Under the pieces are notes generated by a model. That model made no database searches and was not told the origin of the DNA. It worked only from the letters and a program-made list of their open reading frames with translations. Positions 1 through 5,799 of a DNA stretch of 9,937 nt are shown one piece after another. This DNA comes from Roseovarius sp. UBA3070 (GTDB lineage: Bacteria > Pseudomonadota > Alphaproteobacteria > Rhodobacterales > Rhodobacteraceae), in the NCBI GenBank assembly GCA_002366775.1, contig DFBW01000109.1, forward strand, positions 1 to 9,937, written 5' to 3'. Each line of letters begins with the position of its first letter. Positions within the stretch are counted from its first letter, which is position 1. Position numbers and translations under genes: made by a program.

Positions 1-200
1 GCAAAGCCGCATTGTCAGTCTAAATCATGCCAGGGTATCAGAATTACGACGCAATTTTGGGCCGACTGGGAAAGCACAAACTGGGCCGGTCGTGTCTTTA
101 TATCAACAAACTGGATGACATAGATATGGATGTGCTGGCTGAGTTGATCCGCACGGGTCTGAAAGATCTTAAAGCGCTCTGGCGCGTCCATCCGGCTTAG
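1..200 (+). pseudogene. DUF1801 family protein, 3' fragment with in-frame stop
   Basis: The 5' end lies outside the window. The frame beginning at position 3 reads KAALSV, then TAA at 21-23, then IMPGYQNYDAILGRLGKHK and on to a TAG at 198-200. GYxNYDxxLxxLGKHKxGxxCLYINKLxDxD followed by a helix is the C-terminal signature of the DUF1801 (YdhG-like) family, as I recall it. In that family the stop position normally carries an aromatic residue (tyrosine) inside a beta strand, so a TAT or TAC codon appears to have become TAA. The remaining 57 codons from ATG 27 keep the family pattern, which suggests a recent lesion or a sequencing error rather than long decay. No Shine-Dalgarno sequence is evident before ATG 27, so I do not treat it as a separate gene. 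The function of DUF1801 proteins is not firmly known. No terminator follows the TAG. Confidence 0.7.
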
Positions 201-208
201 AGGCTGAT

Positions 209-240
209 GGCGGACAGGAAGTATTTTTGGAAAGATGAAG
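209..240 (+). repeat. Short dispersed repeat, copy 1 (upstream of gltX)
   Basis: GGCGGAC (209-215), five bases, then GTATTTTTGGAAAGATGAA (221-239). The same two blocks recur at 5726-5751 ahead of gcvP, with 18 of 19 matches in the longer block. Both copies lie in short intergenic gaps on the same strand as the following gene. Function unknown. From memory, similar phrases are common between genes in Roseobacter-group genomes, but I cannot verify that here. Confidence 0.6.
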
Positions 241-255
241 GCCGGGATATATTAA
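227..255 (+). promoter_or_regulatory. Candidate gltX promoter
   Basis: TTGGAA at 227-232 and TATTAA at 250-255 are separated by 17 bases, giving a sigma-70-like pair about 70 bases before gltX. TATATT at 248-253 overlaps as an alternative -10 with a 15-base spacer. The -35 lies inside the dispersed repeat, so the match may only reflect that repeat. Weak evidence, based on motif and position. Confidence 0.3.
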
Positions 256-325
256 GGCTGGGCGGGGTTTTCTGGACAATTCCGCGTGGCTGTGACATTG
301 CCGCGATGACCACAGGAGCCACACC

Positions 326-1651
326 ATGACCACCACCCGTTTCGCCCCGTCACCCACCGGATATATCCATGTGGGCAACCTGCGCACTGCGCTGATGAAC
401 TATCTGATCGCCCGCAAGGCCGGTGGGACGTTTATCTTGCGGATTGATGACACCGATCCTGAGCGTTCAAAGCAGGAATATGTGGATGGCATCAAACAGG
501 ATTTGGAATGGCTGGGCCTGACATGGGACCGGGTTGAGAGGCAATCCGAGCGGTTGGAGCGCTATAGCGAGGCCGCTGATAAGCTGCGCGACATGGGCCG
601 GTTTTACGAGGCGTTTGAGACGCCAGTGGAGTTGGACCTCAAGCGCAAGAAGCAGCTGAATATGGGCAAGCCCCCGGTGTATGATCGTGCCGCACTGGAG
701 CTGTCGGGCGCCGAGAAAGACGCCATGCGTGCCGAACGTGGCGCCGGTGTGTGGCGTTTCAAGCTGGACCAGGAGCGTATCAACTGGGCCGATGGTATCT
801 TGGGCGATATTTCGATTGATGCGGCCTCGGTCAGTGATCCGGTGTTGATCCGCGGGGATGGGCAGGTGCTCTATACACTGGCCTCTGTTGTGGATGATAC
901 GGAAATGGGTGTCACGCATGTGGTGCGCGGCTCGGACCATGTGACCAACACCGCGACACAAATTCAAATTATCCAGGCGTTGGGTGGGCAAGTGCCAGAT
1001 TTTGCGCATCATTCCTTGCTGACTGGACCACAGGGCGAAAGCCTGTCGAAACGGCTGGGCACGCTCAGCCTGCGGGATCTGCGCGACGGCGGGGTCGAGC
1101 CAATGGCGCTGCTGAGCCTGATGGCGCGCCTTGGATCGTCCGAGCCGATTGAGTTGCGCGCCGATATGGCAGAGCTGATTGAGGGCTTTGACATTTCGCA
1201 ATTCGGCGCCGCGCCAACCAAGTTTGACGAGCAAGACCTCTATCCGCTGACGGCCCGCCACTTGCAATCACTGCCCTACAAATCGGTTGAGGCCCAGGTT
1301 CTGGCCCTTGGCGTACCTGAGGAGCTGGCGCTGCATTTCTGGTCAGTGGCGCGTGATAATATCACCACCATGGCCGATCTGGAGGGCTGGTGGACCCTGT
1401 TCCGCGATGGCACCGACCCGGTGATCGACGAGGAGGACCGCGAATTTGTAGCGCAAGCGATGCAATTGCTGCCCGAGGGGCCCTACGACGGGGAAACCTG
1501 GGGCACCTGGACCGCGGCGGTAAAAGAGGCAACAGGCCGCAAGGGCCGGGGCCTGTTCATGCCGCTGCGCAAGGCGCTGACCGGCCAGAGCCACGGGCCG
1601 GACATGAGCCAGGTACTGCCTTTGATGCAGGTGATCCGCGCGCGCAGTTAA
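326..1651 (+). CDS. gltX: Glutamate--tRNA ligase
   Basis: Class I aminoacyl-tRNA synthetase of 441 residues that charges tRNA(Glu) with glutamate using ATP in the cytoplasm. The HIGH motif appears as HVGN at residues 15-18, within APSPTGYIHVGNLR, and the KMSKS loop as SLSKR at 239-243. The Rossmann catalytic domain occupies roughly residues 1-300 and the all-helical anticodon-binding domain the remainder. The zinc-binding cysteines found in some GluRS enzymes are absent; the equivalent stretch around residues 98-120 has no Cys, as I recall for alphaproteobacterial versions. Many alphaproteobacteria lack GlnRS and also charge tRNA(Gln) with Glu for GatCAB to amidate, often with two GltX paralogues; which role this copy has cannot be read from sequence. 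The ATG at 326 follows AGGAG at 314-318 by seven bases. The gene appears to stand alone, because the next ORF is 147 bases away. Confidence 0.95.
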   Translation: MTTTRFAPSPTGYIHVGNLRTALMNYLIARKAGGTFILRIDDTDPERSKQEYVDGIKQDLEWLGLTWDRVERQSERLERYSEAADKLRDMGRFYEAFETPVELDLKRKKQLNMGKPPVYDRAALELSGAEKDAMRAERGAGVWRFKLDQERINWADGILGDISIDAASVSDPVLIRGDGQVLYTLASVVDDTEMGVTHVVRGSDHVTNTATQIQIIQALGGQVPDFAHHSLLTGPQGESLSKRLGTLSLRDLRDGGVEPMALLSLMARLGSSEPIELRADMAELIEGFDISQFGAAPTKFDEQDLYPLTARHLQSLPYKSVEAQVLALGVPEELALHFWSVARDNITTMADLEGWWTLFRDGTDPVIDEEDREFVAQAMQLLPEGPYDGETWGTWTAAVKEATGRKGRGLFMPLRKALTGQSHGPDMSQVLPLMQVIRARS

Positions 1652-1652
1652 T

Positions 1653-1685
1653 CTGCGTTTGCGCAGGGGGATATCTGCTCAGATA
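1653..1685 (+). other. Two small hairpins after gltX
   Basis: CTGCG (1653-1657) pairs with CGCAG (1662-1666) across a TTTG loop. TATCTG (1672-1677) is the reverse complement of CAGATA (1680-1685). Neither is followed by a T-run, so neither is a standard intrinsic terminator. They could stabilise the gltX 3' end, but that is a guess. Confidence 0.25.
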
Positions 1686-1706
1686 GCGGTTGCGCCATTG
1701 CGCCCT

Positions 1707-1731
1707 AAAGGTGATCCTGCGGGGTCAAATG
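1707..1731 (+). promoter_or_regulatory. Shine-Dalgarno and likely original ATG of the MATE gene
   Basis: AAAGGTGATC at 1707-1716 strongly resembles the extended Shine-Dalgarno consensus. An ATG follows at 1729-1731 after 12 bases. That ATG opens only MHEV before TGA at 1741-1743, in a frame one base off from the MATE reading frame. I read it as the ancestral start site, now out of frame. Confidence 0.4.
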
Positions 1732-1798
1732 CACGAGGTCTGATATAGCGCAAGAACAAGCCAAATTCCTGACAGGGAACCTTTTTACCCATGTCAGT

Positions 1799-3136
1799 GT
1801 GATGTCACTGGCAGGTTCTGTCGGGTTGATGGCGATTTTCGCGGTTGATTTCATCGACATGTTGTTCATCTCAATGCTGGGCAAATCCGAGCTGGCGGCA
1901 GCAGTGGGATATGCTGGTGCCATTTTGTTTTTCACCACCTCGTTTTCCATTGGTATCGCCATTGCCGCAGGGGCGATGGCCGCCAGGTCTTTGGGGGCGG
2001 GTGATGTGGAGCGCGCGCGTGAGCAGGCCACTTCAACCTTAATCTATGGCGTGATCTTCAGTGCAATCTTTGCTGCTGTGGTCTGGGTCAATCTGGGCGC
2101 TCTGGTGGCCATATTGGGTGCCACCGGCGAAACCGCCGATCTGGCGGTACATTATCTGGCAATCATCGTCCCCAGCCTGCCGTTGTTGATGATCGGGATG
2201 ATTGGGGGCGCTTTGCTGCGCGCGCACGGCGATGCGCGCCGTGCGATGTATGCCACGATCTTTGGCGGGCTTATGAACGCTGTTCTGGACCCGATTTTGA
2301 TCTTCGGGCTGGGGTTGGATCTAACCGGTGCGGCCTTGGCTTCGGTGGCGGCACGCGTGGTGATCGCGGCCACATCTCTGGTGCCGATCATGCACAGCTA
2401 TGGCGGTATTGCGCGGCCCAAACCAAAGCGGCTTGTGCGTGATCTGGTGCCTTTGCTGGCCATTGCGGTGCCTGCCACATTAACCCAACTGGCCACGCCG
2501 GCAGGGCAGGCCTATGTCACCCGCGCCATGGCCGAATACGGCGAGGCTGCGGTGGCCGGCATGGCGATTGTCGGGCGTTTGGTGCCGCTGTCCTTTGCGG
2601 CGATCTTTGCATTGTCTGGCGCAGTTGGGCCTATTTTCGGGCAAAATTTCGGAGCCGGAAACCGCGACCGGGTGCGCGGCGCATTCAACGCGGCTCTGAC
2701 CTTCATCGGGCTGTATGTTTTGATCGTCGCAGCTTTGTTGTTTGCTTTGCGCGGCTCGATTGTGACGTTGTTCAACGCCGATGGAATCACGCAAGACTTG
2801 ATCTTCCTGTTCTGTGGCCCCTTGGCGTTGCTCTATTTCTTCAACGGAATGCTGTTTGTGGCCAATGCCGCATTCAACAACCTGTCCCACCCGTTTTATT
2901 CCACCTGGATGAACTGGGGACGGCACACATTGGGGACAATCCCTTTTGTGATGCTGGGCGGGGCGGTGTTGGGCGCGCCGGGCGTGTTGATCGGGCAGGC
3001 AGTTGGCGGCGTGCTGTTTGGCTTGCTGGCGTATCGGCTGGCACTGAATGTTTTGCAGGAGCCAGACCTCGCACCAGGGGCAGCACCCTTCCAGCGGCAA
3101 TCGCGGTTAATGCAGATTTTCCATAACAGGCGATAA
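1799..3136 (+). CDS. MATE family efflux transporter (5' end uncertain)
   Basis: Multidrug and toxic-compound extrusion antiporter in the inner membrane, expected to export cationic compounds in exchange for H+ or Na+; the substrate is not predictable. The 445 residues from GTG 1799 form about 12 hydrophobic helices in two pseudo-symmetric halves, with family features such as VDFIDMLFISMLGKSELAA in the first helix and the GAGN segment near residue 285. The frame also stays open upstream to TGA 1712-1714. The upstream codons encode AQEQAKFLTGNLFTHVSV, which matches the expected MATE N-terminus before helix 1, yet no ATG, GTG or TTG lies in that stretch. An ATG with a good Shine-Dalgarno sits at 1729 in a neighbouring frame, so a one-base insertion around 1732-1742 is likely. 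GTG 1799 or ATG 1802 would cut into the start of helix 1. The rest of the gene is intact. Confidence 0.85.
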   Translation: MMSLAGSVGLMAIFAVDFIDMLFISMLGKSELAAAVGYAGAILFFTTSFSIGIAIAAGAMAARSLGAGDVERAREQATSTLIYGVIFSAIFAAVVWVNLGALVAILGATGETADLAVHYLAIIVPSLPLLMIGMIGGALLRAHGDARRAMYATIFGGLMNAVLDPILIFGLGLDLTGAALASVAARVVIAATSLVPIMHSYGGIARPKPKRLVRDLVPLLAIAVPATLTQLATPAGQAYVTRAMAEYGEAAVAGMAIVGRLVPLSFAAIFALSGAVGPIFGQNFGAGNRDRVRGAFNAALTFIGLYVLIVAALLFALRGSIVTLFNADGITQDLIFLFCGPLALLYFFNGMLFVANAAFNNLSHPFYSTWMNWGRHTLGTIPFVMLGGAVLGAPGVLIGQAVGGVLFGLLAYRLALNVLQEPDLAPGAAPFQRQSRLMQIFHNRR

Positions 3137-3144
3137 GACCTGTT
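3125..3144. terminator. Weak hairpin between convergent genes
   Basis: AACAGG (3125-3130) pairs with CCTGTT (3139-3144) over an eight-base loop that contains the MATE stop codon. It sits in the 15-base gap between the converging MATE and cyclotransferase-like genes. No T-run follows on either strand, so it is at best a weak or Rho-assisted end. Confidence 0.25.
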
Positions 3145-3151
3145 GTTGCCG

Positions 3152-3763
3152 CTAACTATCCCGCCATTTTGCTTTTTCTGGCGATTGATCCTGATGCATC
3201 GGTGACAACTGCGAATCCAGCCTGGCCAGATGTGCATCCACAAACTGCTGCTCGTCGGCGCTCAACTGGCAGTGGCGTGGATATAAAGGCGCGTGACGGT
3301 CATCCAATATAGGTGCATCCCAGCCATGGGTGGTCTCAAAAAACCGGGTGGCCCCGTCCTCGCCAAATTCCCGTAAATATCCTTGTACCACCACGTCAAG
3401 ATAGCTTAGCAAAACAGGCCCTGACGCGCTGGGCACGCCGTGTTTTCCCTCGGGGATTGCATAGACCGCGATATGCGGGGCATGTGACAGGGGATGCACC
3501 ACCTGGTGGGCGGCGGGCACCCGGTCATAGGCGCCTTCGCGGATGTCCAATGCCGCCCAATCCATATCGGGAACTTCGGCGATGAGCCCGTCAATTTGCG
3601 CATCCTCATCCGGCACCACCGTCAGATAGGCCACCTCACGCAGTGTCGTGTGCCGCCAGACGCGCCGCCAGCCTTTTAGTTGCGCAGGGTGAACGCCGCG
3701 ATAGGCATGGGTGTCTTGGTTGACCAGGCTTCCATAACCAAAGAAATATGCGGGAGGGGTCAA
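3152..3763 (-). CDS. Gamma-glutamylcyclotransferase family protein
   Basis: GGCT/AIG2-like fold, a family that releases 5-oxoproline from gamma-glutamyl amines or peptides; the actual substrate is unknown. The substrate-binding glycine loop reads YFFGYGSLVN close to the N-terminus, and the catalytic glutamate is expected in ALDIREGAYDRV (Glu encoded near 3536). I chose TTG at 3763 as the start, giving 203 residues, because AAAGG lies nine bases upstream and translation then begins MTPPAYFFGYGS, as is usual for the family. The longer frame from ATG 3844 would add 27 residues with no family resemblance, and the bases before that ATG are a run of C without a Shine-Dalgarno. The gene converges on the MATE gene and diverges from the glycine operon, so it is probably transcribed alone. 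Confidence 0.8.
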   Translation of the reverse strand: MTPPAYFFGYGSLVNQDTHAYRGVHPAQLKGWRRVWRHTTLREVAYLTVVPDEDAQIDGLIAEVPDMDWAALDIREGAYDRVPAAHQVVHPLSHAPHIAVYAIPEGKHGVPSASGPVLLSYLDVVVQGYLREFGEDGATRFFETTHGWDAPILDDRHAPLYPRHCQLSADEQQFVDAHLARLDSQLSPMHQDQSPEKAKWRDS

Positions 3764-3863
3764 ATTGGCGTACCTTTGTTTTGTTCCCACTGTTGTGGCG
3801 TGCTCGACTGGCAAGCACAAGCAACGCGATGCCGATATGATCATGGGGGGGTAGCCACTTGAG

Positions 3864-3892
3864 TTGACCGAAACTGCATACTAACGTACACC
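3864..3892 (+). promoter_or_regulatory. Candidate promoter of the gcv operon
   Basis: TTGACC (3864-3869) is a good sigma-70 -35 match. At a 17-base spacer the -10 would be the poor TACACC (3887-3892). This would start the RNA around 3898, essentially at the first riboswitch helix. CATACT at 3877-3882 is a better -10 but has no matching -35. The position is reasonable; the exact elements are uncertain. Confidence 0.4.
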
Positions 3893-3896
3893 GCGA

Positions 3897-4052
3897 TCAG
3901 ATCGGGAGAATCGAACACGTCGATGCCGAAGGAGCAACCGCCCCGGAAACTCTCAGGCCCAAGGACCGATCTGAGCAAACAGAACTCTGGAGAGTGCCCG
4001 CACAACCAAAAGGGCCGCCGAAGGGATAGCGATCTCAGGCCAAAGGACAGAG
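3897..4052 (+). ncRNA. Tandem glycine riboswitch
   Basis: Two glycine aptamers lie head to tail. Aptamer 1 is closed by a perfect nine-base-pair P1 (3897-3905 with 3966-3974) and carries the conserved blocks GCCGAAGGAGCAA (3925-3937) and CTCTCAGGCCCAAGGACC (3950-3967). A ten-base linker (3975-3984) follows. Aptamer 2 is closed by CTCTG (3985-3989) with CAGAG (4048-4052) and contains GCCGAAGGG (4017-4025), ATCTCAGG (4032-4039) and CAAAGGAC (4041-4048). Glycine riboswitches typically turn gcv genes on when glycine is plentiful, and gcvT begins 94 bases downstream. The expression platform is not obvious: I see no intrinsic terminator with a T-run, nor a clear complement of the gcvT Shine-Dalgarno. 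Confidence 0.96.
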
Positions 4053-4054
4053 GG

Positions 4055-4097
4055 GGCATCGTGGCGCAAGGCATTTGCCTGGCGCGTAACCGATGCC
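4055..4097 (+). promoter_or_regulatory. Hairpin just after the riboswitch, possible expression platform
   Basis: GGCATCG (4055-4061) pairs perfectly with CGATGCC (4091-4097), enclosing a small inner stem AGGC/GCCT (4069-4072 with 4077-4080, ATTT loop). It starts three bases after aptamer 2 P1 ends. No T-run follows, so it is not a classical terminator. A role in switching is inference from position only. Confidence 0.35.
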
Positions 4098-4146
4098 GGA
4101 TTGATGCACCATTGATCAAGCTGGCGCAAATTGGGAAGGAAACCCG

Positions 4147-5274
4147 ATGAGCGATACTCTGCGCCAGACGCCGCTGCACGCCCTGCATGTTGAACTGGGT
4201 GCCAAAATGGTGCCATTCGCGGGCTACGATATGCCCGTGCAATATCCTTTGGGCGTGATGAAAGAACATCTCCATACCCGCGCCAAAGCAGGGTTGTTTG
4301 ATGTCAGCCACATGGGCCAGGTGATTGTGAACAACCCCTTGGGCTATGGCGGTGCAGCACAGGCGATGGAGGCCTTGATGCCCGTCAGCCTGCTGCCTTT
4401 GGGTGAGAAACGCCAACGCTATGGTTTTTTCACCAATGATGATGGCGGCATCATGGATGATCTGATGATTGCCAATCGGGGTGAACATATGTTCGTCGTG
4501 GTCAACGCTGCCTGTAAAGTTGCCGATATAGCCCATATGAAGGCGCATATGACCACCTGTGATGTGCAGGAAATCTCGGACCGGGCGCTGCTGGCGCTGC
4601 AAGGTCCGGCTGCTGAGGCGGTGTTGGAGCCAGTCGCGCCGGGATGTGACATCATGAAGTTCATGGATGTGGGCATTTTCAATTCAGACTTCGGAGAGCT
4701 GTGGATTTCCCGCTCGGGGTACACGGGCGAGGACGGGTATGAGATTTCAGTGCTTGCCACCCATGCCGAAGCTCTGGCGCGTAAATTGCTTGAGCACGCC
4801 GATGTGGAGCCCATCGGACTTGGCGCGCGTGACAGCCTGCGCCTGGAGGGCGGGCTTTGCCTTTATGGAAATGATATTGATACCACCACCAGCCCGGTTG
4901 AAGCAGGGCTGACCTGGGCCATGCAAAAGGTCCGGCGCAAAGGCGGCGAGCGCGAAGGCGGCTTTCCGGGCGCTGATCGGATACTGGACGAGCTGGAAAA
5001 CGGCACTTCCCGCCTGCGTGTGGGTCTGCGCCCCGAAGGACGCGCGCCCATGCGCGACGGGACAGTGCTTTTTGCGGGTGCGGACGGCGGCGAGCCCATT
5101 GGCCGCGTGACATCCGGCGCTTTTGGCCCCACCATCGAAGGCCCGATGTCGATGGGCTATGTGGACATTGCCCATACCGCTGACAACACTCAACTATTCG
5201 GGGAAGTACGAGGCAAACGCCAGCCTGTGCGCGTGGCGGCCATGCCCTTTACCCCCAACAATTTTAAACGCTAA
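4147..5274 (+). CDS. gcvT: Glycine cleavage system T protein (aminomethyltransferase)
   Basis: The T protein transfers the aminomethyl carbon held on lipoylated GcvH to tetrahydrofolate, yielding 5,10-methylene-THF and ammonia, in the cytosol. At 375 residues it is a normal length. Family signatures include MVPFAGYDMPVQYP (21-34), GLFDVSHMGQ (49-58) and GGIMDDLMI (100-108), whose aspartates 104/105 cover the catalytic Asp of the family. SRSGYTGEDGYE and LGARDSLRLEGGLCLYGND mark the middle of the protein, and a C-terminal beta-barrel domain follows. AAGGA at 4136-4140 precedes the ATG by six bases. It is the first gene of the gcvTHP operon, 94 bases after the glycine riboswitch, and gcvH follows after 21 bases. 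Confidence 0.97.
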   Translation: MSDTLRQTPLHALHVELGAKMVPFAGYDMPVQYPLGVMKEHLHTRAKAGLFDVSHMGQVIVNNPLGYGGAAQAMEALMPVSLLPLGEKRQRYGFFTNDDGGIMDDLMIANRGEHMFVVVNAACKVADIAHMKAHMTTCDVQEISDRALLALQGPAAEAVLEPVAPGCDIMKFMDVGIFNSDFGELWISRSGYTGEDGYEISVLATHAEALARKLLEHADVEPIGLGARDSLRLEGGLCLYGNDIDTTTSPVEAGLTWAMQKVRRKGGEREGGFPGADRILDELENGTSRLRVGLRPEGRAPMRDGTVLFAGADGGEPIGRVTSGAFGPTIEGPMSMGYVDIAHTADNTQLFGEVRGKRQPVRVAAMPFTPNNFKR

Positions 5275-5295
5275 GAAACCAGGGAGACCAACCAC

Positions 5296-5655
5296 ATGAA
5301 ATTCACCGAAGAACACGAATGGCTGCGCGAAGAAGACGGCGTGATTGTTGTCGGCATTACGGAACATGCCAGCGAACAACTGGGCGATATCGTCTTTGTG
5401 GACCTGCCTGATGTGGGTACCGAAGTGACCAAGGATGAAGAGATCGTTGTGATCGAATCTGTCAAAGCCGCTTCAGATATTTTATCCCCGATTGATGGTG
5501 AGATTGTCGAGGTGAACGAAGTTCTGGCTGATGAGCCAAGCAAAGTGAACGACGATGCTCAGGGCGATGGCTGGTTCTTCAAGATCAAAGCCTCAGAGCC
5601 CAGCCAGATGGACGACTACATGGATGAAGCGGGCTACAAAACCTTCATCGGGTAA
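5296..5655 (+). CDS. gcvH: Glycine cleavage system H protein
   Basis: Small lipoyl carrier of 119 residues that shuttles the aminomethyl group from GcvP to GcvT and delivers the reduced dithiol to the L-protein. The lipoyl attachment lysine is K57 in VVIESVKAASDI. The N-terminal KFTEEHEWLR and the GITEHASEQLGDIVFVDLP segment are typical of the family. Acidic overall, as is usual for H proteins. AGGGAG at 5281-5286 lies ten bases before the ATG. The 21-base gap from gcvT indicates cotranscription. A 144-base gap with strong secondary structure separates it from gcvP. Confidence 0.97.
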   Translation: MKFTEEHEWLREEDGVIVVGITEHASEQLGDIVFVDLPDVGTEVTKDEEIVVIESVKAASDILSPIDGEIVEVNEVLADEPSKVNDDAQGDGWFFKIKASEPSQMDDYMDEAGYKTFIG

Positions 5656-5662
5656 CGCCTGG

Positions 5663-5729
5663 CGCCGGGGGCAAATTTCTTGAAGTAAGAAATTTGTGAA
5701 AAATCTTGGAAGATTTTTGGCCCCCGGCG
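5663..5729. repeat. Perfect three-helix inverted-repeat element in the gcvH-gcvP gap
   Basis: Three perfect inverted repeats are nested to form a three-way junction. The outer stem CGCCGGGGGC (5663-5672) pairs with GCCCCCGGCG (5720-5729). Arm 1 is AAATTTCTT (5673-5681) with AAGAAATTT (5687-5695) over a GAAGT loop. Arm 2 is AAAAATCTT (5699-5707) with AAGATTTTT (5710-5718); its two central base pairs would open to form a TGGA loop. Only GTG (5696-5698) and one G (5719) remain unpaired at the junction. There is no proper T-run after the outer stem. Possible roles are RNA stabilisation or processing, partial attenuation before gcvP, or a repetitive palindromic element; none is shown by the sequence. 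Confidence 0.8.
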
Positions 5730-5752
5730 GACGTACTTTTGGAAAGATGAAA
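5726..5752 (+). repeat. Short dispersed repeat, copy 2 (upstream of gcvP)
   Basis: GGCGGAC (5726-5732) is directly followed by GTACTTTTGGAAAGATGAA (5733-5751). This matches copy 1 at 209-239, which has five extra bases between the two blocks. The first four bases overlap the end of the three-helix element. The gcvP start lies 48 bases downstream; in copy 1 the next start is 86 bases away. Confidence 0.6.
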
Positions 5753-5799
5753 GATGGCGCGTTGATTGCTGGCGTGCTCGAATACTGCTGGAGAAACCG

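Noticed and set aside
467..1267. Long open frame antisense to gltX
   Set aside because: It is a shadow of gltX codon use: low-complexity His/Gln/Arg-rich composition, no family resemblance, and it lies wholly inside a clear gene.
4101..4119. Possible FNR-type box near TTGATGCACCATTGATCAA
   Set aside because: The spacing does not fit TTGAT-N4-ATCAA, and the site lies inside the transcribed leader, downstream of the promoter.
3841..4602. Minus-strand open frame covering the riboswitch and the start of gcvT
   Set aside because: It would be antisense to a conserved riboswitch and gcvT. The composition is typical of a reverse-strand shadow.
5699..5740. Intrinsic terminator between gcvH and gcvP
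   Set aside because: The T stretch at 5714-5718 is part of a paired arm and is followed by the GC outer stem. After the outer stem there are only four T (5737-5740), too distant and too short.
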